This document shows positions 22,960 through 34,851 of a DNA stretch of 64,000 nucleotides, in pieces. The position numbers and the translations under genes are program-made. Within the stretch, counting starts at the first letter, position 1, and the number at the start of each line of letters is the position of its first letter. Below the pieces are notes generated by a model that searched no databases, was not told where the DNA came from, and saw only the letters and a program-made list of their open reading frames with translations. This stretch comes from Isoetes taiwanensis (lineage: Eukaryota; Streptophyta; Lycopodiopsida; Isoetales; Isoetaceae), in the NCBI GenBank assembly GCA_021234155.1, contig JAJEKV010000102.1, forward strand, positions 186,001 to 250,000, in the 5' to 3' direction.

Positions 22960-24055
22960 AAACATGAGTGTTCTATGATTGTTTAATTCTTTCTTGTCAG
23001 ATGTTCATTTTAATCCGAGGCCTTTCTTCAAAATTGACAGAAATTGACCTTAGGATAGTTATTAAATTGGCTATGTTGCAAAGAATGTGCAAAGCTATTT
23101 TCACTTACCTATGTTATTCTAAAAATGGCATGTGTTCATGTTTGATTGAAGTACATAGTCTGCCGTGTTGAATGAGTCTCAGGATAGGAAAGGGGTGGAA
23201 TAGTACTCTACCATAATGGACACTAGGTGCGTAAGCACAAGAAATCTATTCTATTTATAAAAAGAAGTTTGATACGGTTAATTTTGATGCACAAATCTGG
23301 AGGTTCAAATAGAGTCATAAGAGATATTAATAATAAGCATTTGATGCACAAATCTGGAGGTTCAAATAGAGTCATAAGTGGTAACTGAAATTTGCTATAC
23401 CTTTGTACAAAGAAAAGTTGGGATATACAAATCCGAAGTTGCTCCACCGAGTTAGAAGTGCTACAAACAAGGCGTTTTGTTTGAATAATTTAAGATTGGT
23501 GCATGATTGACCACCTCATAGTTGAACGTCATCAACATCTACATTCCACTTATCATTGTTTTCACATACATTATGCGTTAGCATCTTATTTATCTATCTA
23601 TATATTTATGAAATAAAATAAAATAGGTTGTCATACCTATTGCAGCAAACCTTTACATAGGCTTATCTTTCCACATTGTAGCAAATTCATGCACTTCCAA
23701 TTAGGAACTACAAAGTTGGCTATTCATCTTCATATACATGCATGCTTGTTATATTTGTCACGAAGAAAATACAAAAAAATATGCGAGATTGGTGTTGAAC
23801 CACCCATGATATATTGATGGCCTCCAACCACAGAGTACAAAAACTGAAACAAAATGAGCATCCCTATCAATGCTTCACGAGGGAGACAACATATTTATTC
23901 AAGGTAACTACAAAAGAGAAGCTACAGTTGCACAACCCTAGCAATTGATCAGTGGAATATTCCTTGTAATATTCTATGGAACAGCTACATCATCTCTTCT
24001 GTATTTAGATGGGCCACTTCACCCTCGGGCCATAGAGGGCAACCCCCCGTGCGCA
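22960..24055. other. no recognisable gene
   Basis: Contains a ~40-bp direct repeat (GATGCACAAATCTGGAGGTT at about 23,287 and 23,341). No coding domain or element terminus is certain. The GGCCATAGAGGGCAACCCCC segment near 24,030 resembles the end of the 19.6-kb X-like repeat and may start another member. Confidence 0.4.
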
Positions 24056-24059
24056 GCAC

Positions 24060-24400
24060 CTTGTTCTTTTAACTATGTTGTTTCTAAATTTTGTTTTCTT
24101 AAAAAAAGTGATATGTGTTTTTTAGGAAGAATGTGGTTTTTTGTAAACTCTGTTGTTTCTAAGTGTTGTTTTCTTAATAAAATGATATGTGTTTTTTAAG
24201 AAGAATGTGGTTTTTTTTAACTCTGTTGTTTCTAAGTGTTGTTTTCTTAACAAAATGACAGATGCTTTTTTAAAAAAAAAATGTAGTTTTTTTAATTATG
24301 TTATTTCTAGTTGTTGTTTTCTTAAAAAAAATGATATGTTTTTTTTAACTATGTTGTTTCTAAGTGTGGTTTTAAAAAAATAACTGTTGTTTTCATCAAC
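24060..24400 (+). repeat. AT-rich tandem repeat, ~65-bp unit x4-5
   Basis: Units contain ACTATGTTGTTTCTAAGTGT then TGTTTTCTTAA and AAATGATATGT. At least four diverged copies run between 24,060 and 24,375. No coding role. Confidence 0.7.
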
Positions 24401-25640
24401 ATGTGGTTGTATAAAATAAGCAGTTTCAAGTGTTGTTTTTGTGAAAAAAAAAACATGGTTTTGAATTCAAAAATATGCAAGTGTTATTTTTGTTTGTTTT
24501 TCTAAAACAAAGACGTGGTTTTGAATTGAAAATCTAGAAACCATTGGAAAATATATACCTTTATTTTTCAAGATTATTTTCAGCAAAACTTGTTTGCTGC
24601 CATCAATCTGTGAAACAAATTTAGAAATACAATCATTCTAAACAAGATTTAAACATCTTCTGTTAGATGGCAAAGCCAAAGCGGCATGGTGAAAAGTTTG
24701 CCAAGAACTCTGAAAACATTAAACAGAGTATCCACTTTTGAGGTAGAGACTTTTGAGGTAGAGCCAGCCATAGGCGTTTGCAGCCAGGCCAGAGTACAAG
24801 ATTTGGCAGCAAAACTTGCCCACAAATCACCAAAACCCTCTGCGCTTCCTGTCTCCTAAGGCAGCAAAAAATTGCCATATTCTTGAAAAAGCCAAGCAGC
24901 AAAACGTTGAACAGAAAATGCCACACCATTTAGATGAACACGAATACTGCACCGACTAATTTTAACAGATTCGATTCCTTACCAATCTCGGGATTTAACA
25001 CTTGCCCTTTCTGCCCGTCTGCCCCTTCTACAAAAACTAATGATACAGTAATCCAATTTGAAAGAATTCCATTACAGATATCTCATCACACACAAGATCT
25101 TCATGCTCATAGTCCATTTGCTTCTGATTATTTTTGCAGATGTTGAAGTATATGGCTCCAAAATGTAAAGAGGCTACTGGAGAGCCCGCATTACTATTTT
25201 GTCAATGTGCTTGTCTGTTTCTAGAGCTCTCATTTTTGCTCTCACACTCTATTTCGTGTCTAAGCCTCATTCTGTTTATCTGGTTGATTTGTATGTTACA
25301 AACCTGGAGAAGGATGATCACAGCCTTAGCTTCAAAGCATTTTAAAATGCAAAAGAAGTTGCAGAGCAAAGCTGACGCTTGAGAGCTTATGCTGACACAA
25401 AAAAGAAGGTCAAATCTGTACCATTATCGTCTATCTGAATCAAGCAGGCTGTCAATGTGAAGTTTTTGGAGGAGAAACATCATGTCGGGTGCTTGCAAAT
25501 TTGTGGATTTTCAAGAGAAAATAAAGCTGGACGAAAATGTATTCAAACTGCCAAGCTTCACACCTAATCTTTCAATTCAGCCTCTGCTTTTTTTCCTGTC
25601 AAGCTCCATGTATTTGCAGTACCATCTGAGTCTTTCGACT
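24401..25640. other. no clear gene
   Basis: AT-rich to about 24,620, then more balanced sequence. An exon-like stretch near 25,290-25,360 (LYVTNLEKDDHSLSFKAF) is too short to assign. Confidence 0.35.
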
Positions 25641-25644
25641 TAAC

Positions 25645-25742
25645 AGAATAGAATAGAATAGAATAGAATATGATTTTATCGTCCACGGAGACCAACTGGC
25701 CTATGGGACCCAAGTACAAAGAGAGAGCAGCAGGCGTATTAC
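25645..25742 (-). mobile_element. truncated LINE 3' end with (TATTC)n tail, copy 1
   Basis: GAATA repeats (25,645-25,670) followed by ATTTTATCGTCCACGGAGAC and CTATGGGACCCAAGTACAAA match 30,231-30,330 closely and the reverse complement of 34,880-34,962. ACAGAA borders both sides (TTAACAGAA on the left, ATTACAGAAC on the right), a possible short target duplication. Only the 3' UTR is present. Confidence 0.6.
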
Positions 25743-26315
25743 AGAACAAGAAGCACATCATAAAGAAAAATGAGAAGAAACTTCCGGCACTCCACCCAGG
25801 CATTCCTAACAAAAACAACCTCCATAGCCACCGCATGAAGCACAGCGCTCCCAAGGATCTGCACTCCAGCTAACGCCTAGCCTAAATCTGGAGGAAGGAA
25901 GGAAGCGCATCCTCTGCTGTACAGTCCTGCCCTAGGTATGGAAGCGGCAAAAAATCGAGGGAGATAAGATAGAAGCGGCAAAAAAAAACGAGGGAGATTG
26001 AAGCGGCAAAAAGTTCGAAGGCGGAGATCAAATCTGATCTGTTAATCTCAGCAGTCAATTTTTCGGCCATAGGATCCTAGGTCTCGGATCACAATCTCAA
26101 CCGTTCATCTTGACGGTTGGATTTAATGCAATTATATAGTGCCTATTTTTTCAAATTTCACACCGGACAGTTATAAGGCTTTTTTCTTTGAATCGTGCAT
26201 TATAAATATCTAGCGCCAAACCTCCATCCATTTTTTAAAGATAAGGCTTTTTTTTGGGAGGACGATCTTGCAAGAAGCCTTGCTCGAAAATTTTTACAAT
26301 AAAATTGTGCAAGAA
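25743..26315 (-). other. non-coding, with a promoter-like block at 26.03-26.11 kb
   Basis: On the minus strand GATGAACGGTTGAGATTGTG near 26,115 matches the promoter-like blocks at 5.66 and 42.16 kb. Three AGCGGCAAAAA-type units lie at about 25,940-26,015. No gene identified. Confidence 0.3.
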
Positions 26316-26518
26316 CAGAAGCTGGTGGCATGTTCGAGCCTAAGAGGAATGCTTGAGCCTAGGGGCACAACATTTCAACCACAAAAAAAGCATACGAAAT
26401 CATATTTCATTCTTTCAAAAAAATAAACCATTTGAAAGAGCATTTTTATGCCCCTAGTGGCATGTTTGAGCCACGTGTCATGTTTTGAGCCTAGTGGCAT
26501 GTTTGATATCATGTGGCA
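26316..26518 (-). repeat. degenerate minisatellite of the CATGTTTGAGCC family
   Basis: GGCATGTTCGAGCCTAAG, GGCATGTTTGAGCCACGTG and GGCATGTTTGATATCATG are separated by unrelated sequence. It is a decayed satellite cluster in the same orientation as 4.2-4.5 kb. Confidence 0.55.
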
Positions 26519-27679
26519 TAATCCTATAATCGCTCAATCCTATAATCGCTCAATCCTGACCATTCAAAAAAGGCATATTCCCAAGCATATCCAAAACCCA
26601 ATAACCACGACCGTCCATCACAAATTAAGATAGGGTCAAACCCCATTTTCCATGTCATCATATGATTATGAGCCGAAGGTGCCCAAGTCAATGATGCAGT
26701 CAATCCAAAATGATTGTGGCTTACGTTACGGACTGAATTGAAATACCAGAGAAACAGAAATACCACAACTTAATTACAAGCAAGAAGAGTAACTTCACTA
26801 CCATGCGCTGCTGCAGCATAGGAGGAAGCATGGGGATTTGAACCCCCTACCCAAAAGGCAGTTCCAGAAAACCTCAAAATGAAACACCACTTGTGCAAAA
26901 CCAGACAACACCTCTTCAATCGGAATACAGCACAAGAAGGAAGAGGGCTTAAGAAAAAGGGATAATCACGGCAAGGAAATCGGATTAAAGAGGTCATTAT
27001 CCCAGGAACTGCCACACAAAGAAATACAAAACGAAATCATATTTCTTGCCTATGGCGGAAATTGAAGATCCTTTTGGCTATGGCAAAACCAAAAATCCAG
27101 AATCTCCCCTTCACAACAAGAAGAACCGCAGATGCCATAGCCTGCCTTCAGATTCTCCATCTGCGCCCTGTCGGATTCTGCATGTGTGCCCTCTGTGCCC
27201 TGAACCCTGCCAGATTAATCCCATATGTACTACCGCCAGATTAACAGCTCTAAGAATCAATTTGAAGGCGTCGGTTGCCCCTGAACCATGCCAGAATAAC
27301 TCCGCCATGGCCAAGCAGCCGCCCACAGAAGAACTCCGCCATTCCCTGCCCTAACGCACAAATTTGACAGAACCGCTTTCCTAAGACAGAACCGTTGTAG
27401 CCGGTGAAGAGCACACTAACCTGGTACTCCAACAGGACTCCAAAGCCCTGGCCGGAAGTGAGTCTGCTCTGCTCCATCCGTTCCACGCGGACGCGAGGCC
27501 ATCGCCACGACTGGCCTTCTAAAAATTGCGCCTTCCAGAACAAAGTCAGTCAACCCCAATCGACCATTGGAACAACAAAACCTAATTACTGAGTCAGCAA
27601 TATAACAATTTCACATACGAATACATCCACAAACCATCCAAAATCTTATGTCACACCACCCCCAAACAACATTTTGGAA
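26519..27679. other. no recognisable gene
   Basis: Open frames exist on both strands but no domain, splice pattern or repeat partner supports any of them. Confidence 0.4.
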
Positions 27680-27823
27680 ACCTAATTGAGCAAAGATTTT
27701 TTTTTTTTTTTTTTGAAGGACGACAAGCTTTATTCACCAACCTAAAACCAGAGCAACATAAAATGCAAAGACAGGATTATAACCCCAGTGGACAAACCGA
27801 TCCAACTGAGCACAACCACCTGC

Positions 27824-28712
27824 CTATGCAAAAGAATGAATCTGAAGGTAAGTATGCCAGATCAGTACTTTCTTCTCTTGATCAAGAGAAGAACAATTGT
27901 AAGCCATAACAATTTTATTTTGCGCCCACTGAAGAACAATCTCATCTGCAGTATCTACGCCCTTAAAGATAAACAACCTCCTTCTCTTCCAGATTGACCA
28001 TAAAAGCCAGCCACATGCGAGATGAAAAGCTCGTTTCCGTAGTCTGGGCCAAGCATCAGGATAGATAGCAAGCAAAATTTGATGGCTAGATCGTGACGTG
28101 CCAAAAAGGGTCAACAACCAAGACCATGCCTGCCGGGCCGCTCACACAAGAAAAACAATGCTCAATACTCTCAACCCTTTTTGGCGACATAAAGGACAGA
28201 GCTCTGAAATTGATTATCCATTTTATGGACTAACCTGTTGACTCTGAGGCATCTATGGATCACTTGCCACCACAAAACTACTACTTTGGGATGAAGCAGC
28301 TTATCCCATACCCATATCCAAACACTTTTCCATTGTGGCTGAGGGACCTGAAGATGCCACCTATTAGATGGAGGCAGGATCTCAGAATGCAAAAGCAATT
28401 TATACACAGAAGACACAAACCGCCCTGGCTGGATATCCTGATGGCAACCCCATACGACTACCTCAATCTGTGGACCAGAATCCTGTGGCAACAATGCAGC
28501 AATATGATTCCAGATTACTCTGTCCCATCTGTACAACAAGAACTTTGTTCTAAATGCTTCCCATGACATGAGATGACCAGACTCATACCAAGCTGCAATA
28601 GTCGATACCAATTTGCTACCCATCGTCGTTGTGTCTTTGGATGAACAACCACACTTAGAGGCACATTATCTAGAGTGTCCTGCAAAGGAATCCACCGGCA
28701 TGGAGTGGACAA
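27824..28712 (-). pseudogene. LINE zf-RVT C-terminal region
   Basis: Continuation of the LINE ORF2 in fragmented frames. From 28,623 down it carries MSWEAFRTKFLLYRWDR, IEVVVWGCHQDIQPG and WKSVWIWVWDKLLHPKVVVLWW, the W...W....PKV..FLW pattern of the zinc-binding reverse transcriptase domain (zf-RVT). It ends with FHLACGWLLWSIWKRRRLFIFK at 28.0 kb, the usual WxIWKxRNxxxF tail. Broken by frameshifts. Confidence 0.75.
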
Positions 28713-28782
28713 TCAAGACATGCCTCGGGATTAATATGGAAAAAGAGACGACAGCGGTGTCCCAAGCAAACAAGCAACCCCT

Positions 28783-29675
28783 TTAGAAAGGGAGAAGCAT
28801 TAGGATACGGATGCATATGATAAAGCAAAGCCCAAGAAAGGAGGGGCTTAATGGTGGCCTTATGAAATGGGAGACAATCTTTGAATCGATTTGCACCAAC
28901 AACCTCAGGCCAGGAGAATCATCCTTACCAATGAAAATCCTCCAAATGAACTTTGATATCATCACCTTGCTTTGGAGGTGAAAATCCAACATACCAAGAC
29001 CACCAGCTGCCTTAGGTCTAATGCATTTCGCCCAAGCTACCTTGACCACCGCTCCTAACTCATTTCCACCCCAAATAAAATTTCTGACAATACGCACAAT
29101 CTCCTCCATCTTACACTGCGGAGCTAATAGAGCAGACGCCATGTAGACATGAGTATTACTAAGAACACATTTAGCCACAGTGATTCTACCGGGCATGGAC
29201 AGTTTAGCTGTATTCCACCAAAACAAGTGCTTTTGCAACCCACTAATGATTTCATCCCAAGCATCTGAAGCAGAGACGTGAATTCCAACTGGGATACCAA
29301 GCAACTTTGTGGTATTGCCATGCAGAAGAATCTTCCATGGATAGTCCAAAATACAGGGAGGGATGGGACTATCCAACGTCCACAAAGCTGTACATTTTTG
29401 CCACCCTACAAGAACTCCTGATGCTAAGGAGAATGTGTCTAATAATAGCTTAGCATTACGAAGATTCTCAGCCTCGGCAATTAGGAACAAAAAAGTGTCA
29501 TCGGCATATTGGTTACATACCTCTTGAGAACCATCGTCCATTGGGAGGCCTTGAATAATGCCATCTTGGGTAGCCACGGAGAAGAGCTGGGACAATACTT
29601 CTGCCACAATTGTGAAAAGCAAGGGTGCTAAGGGACAACCTTGTCAAATTCCTCTACCCACTACAAAAATATAAA
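28783..29675 (-). pseudogene. LINE reverse transcriptase, C-terminal half
   Basis: RNA-directed DNA polymerase of a plant L1 element. The open frame 29,622-28,783 begins inside the palm domain: GCPLAPLLFTIVAEVLSQLF, the catalytic box QYADDTFLF, WQKCTALW, LLGIPVG, WWNTAKLSMPGRITVAKCVL and NFIWGG, the usual order after the YADD box. Just upstream, a TGA replaces the arginine of RQGCPL, consistent with a CGA to TGA change. The N-terminal fingers and the endonuclease were never inserted because of 5' truncation. Confidence 0.85.
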
Positions 29676-29739
29676 AAACACCTAATTGAGCAAAGATGAC
29701 ATATTTGAGCTAAGATATCTTCTTTTTTTAAAGGATGCC

Positions 29740-30040
29740 TTGTCCATATGAGCCTGCATGGCATGTTTGAGCCCACATGGCATGTTAGAGCCCACGTGGC
29801 ATGTTGGAGCCAACCTTGTGACATGATAGATCCTAGAGGCACAACATTTACACCATAAAAGATAACTTATGAAATCAATTGAACCATTGAAAAATATTTC
29901 ACTAGAAATGGCATTTTTAGGCCAATTATCTTTGAATTGGAATGTCGGTGCCACATCTTGGAGCCTGGGTGGGGTGTTTGAGCCATCTTAGCATGTTGGA
30001 GCCTAGGTCGTATGTTTGAGCAATCTTGGCATGTTTTAAA
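29740..30040 (-). repeat. minisatellite of the CATGTTGGAGCC family
   Basis: Two clusters, about 29,755-29,840 (GGCATGTTTGAGCCCACAT, GGCATGTTGGAGCCAACCT) and about 29,960-30,035 (TTGGAGCCTGGGTGGGGTG, TAGCATGTTGGAGCCTAGG). Same family and orientation as 4.2-4.5 kb. Confidence 0.65.
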
Positions 30041-30230
30041 AAAATTGGCCTAGCCATTTTCTATCTAAAGTGCATGAAATGCTATGTCTAAGGCATTCCG
30101 GTAGAAGCTACTACAGGTTCAGATGAGGGACTACTACAGGTTCACACCTTCTTCATCTCCCAACAGATAATGCTTATCCAGACTCCTAAGAGTTATATAG
30201 AAAGACGTAGTACAAAGAAAGCTAGGATAA

Positions 30231-30919
30231 GAATAGAATAGAATAGAATAGAATATGATTTTATCGTCCACGGAGACCAACTGGCCTATGGGACCCAAGT
30301 ACAAAGAGAGTGCAGCAGGCGTATTACTACCAGGATTAAAAAACCCCCGCTCCGAAGGGTTTTCGGGGGAAAAACCTTAGTAGCAATAAGGATGCTGACA
30401 TACTGCACAGTTATATACATAATCACAAGTACAGCTGAGGTTAATGTCGGACAGGGGGGCATAACTGAGTCCGCGTATCCATTACCTCCCGGAGGTACGA
30501 TCCCAACAAGCCTACAGAGGCCGTGTTCAGTAGCTCATGCAAGGCCTGATGGGGCACAACTAACCGAGCATACCGAGCCCGGATATGCTGGTACGCCGGA
30601 CAGGCCTGGAGGGCGTGACTTTCATCCTCAATGGCGCCCTTTGACAGCACTGACAGACTCTGTCCTCACGCGGCTCCCGAATCCATCTCCCTATCTCAAT
30701 GCGGAGGTGGTGTGCACTTGTGCGAATGGAAGCAATCACTCTGCGCTTTTTCATGGGTAGATGGGTGCGCAGGTAGTGGTGTGGGCCCCTCGTGAGCATG
30801 GGATTAACCTGCTGTCGATAATTTGCCACCTTGACATGTGACAGGGCCTCTGCATCCCAAAGCTTGGCCATGAAGCAAGCATCCAAGTACTGCTTCAATG
30901 CAGCGCGTTCCTTCCACAC
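30231..30919 (-). mobile_element. LINE with (TATTC)n tail, copy 2, carrying ORF C-terminus
   Basis: Minus-strand non-LTR element. GAATA units at 30,231-30,254 are the tail, followed by a 3' UTR with a CCCCCGCTCC..GGTTTTCGGGGG hairpin. From 30,919 to about 30,441 the minus strand encodes a reverse transcriptase C-terminus: WKERAALKQYLDACFMAKLW, RTSAHHLRIEIGRWIREPRE, DRVCQCC, then in another frame AIEDESHALQACPAY. Together these form a C..C...H...C zinc-binding end typical of non-LTR ORF2 proteins. A frameshift separates the two parts. The right edge is taken over by an X-type terminus at 30,917. Confidence 0.65.
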
Positions 30920-31165
30920 TCACCCCGGTTTTTGGTCCACTGTTGAAAACATCAGTTTTGGTAGGTGTACATGTCCTGTTTTCAAAGAATCCTACATGTG
31001 GATTTGTGGAGGTATGGTTTTGTTCGATAATGGTGTTCTTTTTTCAGTGGACTAAAACATCCACTGTTGTTTTGTAGTTTCTTCTATTGTGACATGTCAT
31101 TTTATAATACAATCCACTGTAGGAAAGAATACTTGAATTTCTACATGTCTAATAATTCTATTATC
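30917..31165 (-). repeat. X-type terminus, reverse orientation
   Basis: CACTCACCCCGGTTTTTGGTCCACTGTTG resembles the reverse complement of the X end (CACACTGACCCCAATTTTTGGTCCACAG) and abuts LINE coding sequence. The following GTAGGAAAGAATACTTGAAT segment recurs in the 157-bp tandem repeats at 35.3-35.8 kb. The far boundary is unknown. Confidence 0.4.
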
Positions 31166-31379
31166 ACATCCTTTATTATAAAGTTTTAGTGTATGTCGTG
31201 CATAAAACCCTAAAAGTTTCGACGGCCCAGATTTGATGAAATCAATGGAAGAGATGACGCCACGTAAGATTCCAGGGTTTTTTTTTTTTCTCTTTCTAGA
31301 GACCTTCCATATCCATATTCTTCGCGTTCGTGGAGCATTCGATCGTGGTCAGCATCATATCCTTCCATGGATAACAATG

Positions 31380-33469
31380 AGGCGAGAATGAAGATGTGCA
31401 GATGCTGCATTGGTGGCATCTTTGTTCTCTGCAACTTTCGATGGCTGAAAAATCGGAAGCTTTATTACTCGGTTCTAAGGTAACAAAGCTTACCTTATCA
31501 TTCCCTTACCATTCCCTTATCATTTTGTATTCGGTTTTCAAATTCATGTGCTCTTCATTACCGGTGAATGGGATATTTTTGAAGACGATTTGGCTGTTCT
31601 TGAAGTTGAGATATGGGCTAAAGTCATAATCGGGTAGATGGATCCACTATCCGCATATCCTCGTATAATGTAATCGCTCTTCTCGGGGTGGTATATACTT
31701 TTGAAGTCTTTGCATAGGTATGAAGTCATTCCATTTTTTTTCTCTTTATTGTTGGGCATGGCAAGACAGCTCATAATTATGTTGCAAAATCTAGGTTTCA
31801 ATGTCAGATGATTGATTGTTTGTTTGTGCTATTGAAGCTCGGGGAAGTTGCGATTCGGGCAACAGCGGGCAACATGCATTATTATTTCAGGTATATTGGT
31901 ATACACATTGTATCATGATGTATGGATGTGCTTTGTGTTTTCAGATAGCTTTTTGCTCTATTTTAGATGGAAGATACTTCCGTTTTATATGTGCCATCCA
32001 CCTTCTTTTGTAGTTCGCAAAAGCTAGCCCTCCTTTGGAGTTCTTGAGACCTCAAATTGCCTACCTCGGTTAATGCGGATGAAGGAACCGTTCTTTTGCA
32101 GGAAGTTGTTCTAAGATGTGAAGATCCTGCAGATGCTCCAAGTCGGATGCGGATGCCGCAGATGAGCATCATGGTGTGAGCTTTACGTAGTTTGTAAAGG
32201 TGTTTCAGCATGATTTCCAATTTTTTTTGATGACTAGGTTAAAGCACCACAAAAATATGTCATCCTCATACCGGTCAGAGATGGAATTTTGCTTGCGGAT
32301 CTACTCAAGGTCGGTAAAGCCTATGAATAATGCATTGTCGAAACTCTTGCCGGATATTCTTTCTTTTCATTCTTTCGATTGGAGCTTGGAACTTGAAGCT
32401 CTGTTACTGCGCGATTTTAAAATGGACCAATTGCAGATTAGGAGATTAGGATCTTCTATAAGTTCCTTCTCCTACTTAATTATTCTGGATTTTTCCTAGC
32501 CATGGTAGATGCTTGGAATGGTGATTCAGAGGTGGGGCTGGAAACAAAAATGTTAAGATATATGCACTATTTCGAGCCTCCGAAGTGTACGGTCATGTTT
32601 GTGATCCGGAATCCATATGTTCATGTGCTCATGATCCGCCAAGGTGCCGGATCTTGCCTTAAAGCCGGTTCTTGGCTCGATTTATGCCTGGAGAGAAGGT
32701 GGAACATCTTTAATTTTTGCTTTCTTGAGCAAACCTAAGCTTTGCACAATTCCTTTTATATATGATTTTTAGCTCATGTTTAAGCATTGATTCTTTTGGT
32801 TTGTTTCTTGTCATAGTTATTGGCGACATTTTTCTAAGGTAATCGTAAATCATGAAGAAGATTCATAGGCAGATTAAAGGCCTTTGAAATACACATTATC
32901 CGCTTGCATGAGTTATGAAGAGGTGTATGTTGTTAAACATGTCTTTTGCGATCTTTCCATCCGATTTGGACGTAACAAAGGTTTGGACATCGCCTTGCTT
33001 TTACTCTGCAATAGCCCCCCTCACCCAGATCCAGTGGCGAGGAGTAATTATGGGGGTGTTTGAAATTTTTCCTTGAAGATCTCTCATGTTCTTTCAGATT
33101 TAAGCAATAAGCTTCAATAAGCTTTGAAGCTCAAGAACATTGATCTCAATCTGCTTGCAAGTGCTATAGTATCCGCTTCAAATTCGAAATTAGGTAACCC
33201 TGTTGTCTTTTTGTAGCAATAGGTTAAAAATATGCATGAGATGCATGTGTGCTATTCGAGCATGTCTGTCCTCCTCTTTATTAAATCCTTTTGTGCTATT
33301 GCAGCAAAAAGAGAAACCGGAAGCGAAGAAAAGAAGAGGAGATAACCGCAAATTTGTGGCAAATCTGGACTTTTTGCTTTCGGGTAAAGGCGAATATAGG
33401 AAGCTGAAAATAAAGAATATAACGGGTTTGTGGATTGTATTTGAAGGCATGCGTGTCAGGCTATTGTGA
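31380..33469 (+). pseudogene. cluster of exon-like fragments, unrecognised
   Basis: Several plus-strand pieces look coding. One near 31,440-31,480 (MAEKSEALLLGSK) has a donor-like GTAAC. One at about 31,970-32,170 contains SVNADEGTVLLQEVVLRCED. One near 32,239-32,310 contains VKAPQKYVILIPVRDGILLA. One at 32,502-32,738 begins MVDAWNGDSEVGLETKM. One near 33,300-33,469 contains DNRKFVANLDFLLSGKGEYR. None could be assigned to a family or joined into one frame. They lie upstream of two Helitron-type 3' ends on the same strand, so capture of host exons is a reasonable hypothesis. Confidence 0.25.
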
Positions 33470-34520
33470 AATTTTCAAAAAAACATTTAACTCTTAGATG
33501 TAGTATATCTACACTTTAAACTTCTCATTGGAAGAGCTATTATACGACCTTAGGGATTATCATTGAACCTTGCCTTGGGATTATCATTGGAACCTTTGGA
33601 GCTTCTTTGCAAAGAAATACACCACTTAGGATAATTCATTCAACAATGTGGCCTCTAGCCTCAAAAAAATGCTTGCCTTGGAAATTATTGCAGGAAGTTG
33701 TTACGTGGCAGTTTCTCCTTAAAATATGTTCTTTGCATGTATCCAACATAGTTTGCCATGCTCTTTTTGCAAGTTTGCATCAGTTTCCAGTTGGTTGCCA
33801 TGGGCATGTACAATTTGCAAAGAATATTTCATGTTTGTATATTGCCCTGTAATATTATGGTTTGTAATGTAAATACCGTGTTCTCTATAAGCTCCAGTTC
33901 AAAATCAAATTGTGTCATCAGACTTGGATGTTTCTACTCTGTCAGAACCTTTCTCTTAAAGAAATATTTTTGCAAAGATGTTGTAATGCCTTCTGATTAT
34001 TAGATTTCCAGTCAATTGCAGTTTTGAGCGCAACAGAGGAAGGAAGGAAGGTATTTAGCAACCGCCCTAATCCGTTGCTCCGTTGCCACAATTTATGATG
34101 TCTATTGTACATTCCAGACTTATCCTTTGGTATTTACATTTTCTACGAAAACAAGAAATCTAAGTGGTTCATTTTTATGCGAACTACCATCATTTCTATA
34201 AGCGAAACATTATATATTAGACATTACTTGCTCAAAACATTACATTTGCTAAATGAGTTTACTTTTCCAAGATTGTGGATGATTTACGGGTCACCTAGAT
34301 GACATTACCTTTGAACAACGGAATGTTTTCTGGGTATCATTAAATATTACAATTAAACTCCGCACCTACCAACTAAGGTTGCAATGCTACATAGCTTTAA
34401 ATTGTATAATCTGTATCCATATTATATATATCAAGACTGCTTAGTTGTATTTCGCCATTTATCTCCAATGAAGGTTACACATGCTACCCTAATCTAATAA
34501 ACCAAATTCACACATAACCC
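33470..34520. other. no recognisable gene
   Basis: AT-rich. Contains a short GGAAGGAAGGAAGG run near 34,040. No coding domain seen. Confidence 0.4.
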
Positions 34521-34525
34521 TTATA

Positions 34526-34559
34526 GCCTAGCAACGTTGGGCGCTTGGTTTTCTACTAG
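34526..34559 (+). mobile_element. Helitron-like 3' terminus (degenerate)
   Basis: GCCTAGCAACGTTGGGC is a hairpin with one mismatch, followed after 13 nt by CTAGA. It is related to the better terminus at 35,278 and shares TTATAGCC just before the hairpin. Helitron 3' ends have a short hairpin shortly before CTRR. The longer spacing and A after CTAG suggest an older copy. Confidence 0.4.
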
Positions 34560-34851
34560 ATAAGAATGTTCATAAAACATCCATCAAAATATAAATAACA
34601 TATATGTTCATGTGTGGTGTTCCATAATGGTTGGCTCATCATTTGCAGTTTTTCAATTTATGCCCGGCTTGGGCACCAAAGATAGAACAAGAGAATCTTT
34701 GGATGAACATATATTGGCCATCGACATCTTATAGACAATAATGGAAGCTATAGGCAAATAATGGTGTTTCGGAAACCTTATCCGCACTCTCAAAATATCT
34801 AGGGGTGCATCTCAATAAAGCTATCTCATTATTATACTATTCTAGGGGCGG

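Larger units (their letters stand above)
27698..29679 (-). mobile_element. L1-type LINE, copy 2, 5'-truncated
   Basis: Flanked by an 18-bp target-site duplication, ACCTAATTGAGCAAAGAT, at 27,680-27,697 and 29,680-29,697. Poly-T at the left (27,697-27,714) is the 3' poly(A) of a minus-strand insertion. The 3' 1.27 kb is shared with copy 1 (11,258-12,540). Length 1,982 bp. Truncation lies just upstream of the RT RQGCPL motif. Confidence 0.9.

Noticed and set aside
26825-26860. tRNA-like T-arm (GGGGATTTGAACCCC on the plus strand)
   Set aside because: No matching acceptor stem, D-arm or anticodon arm at the right distances on either strand.
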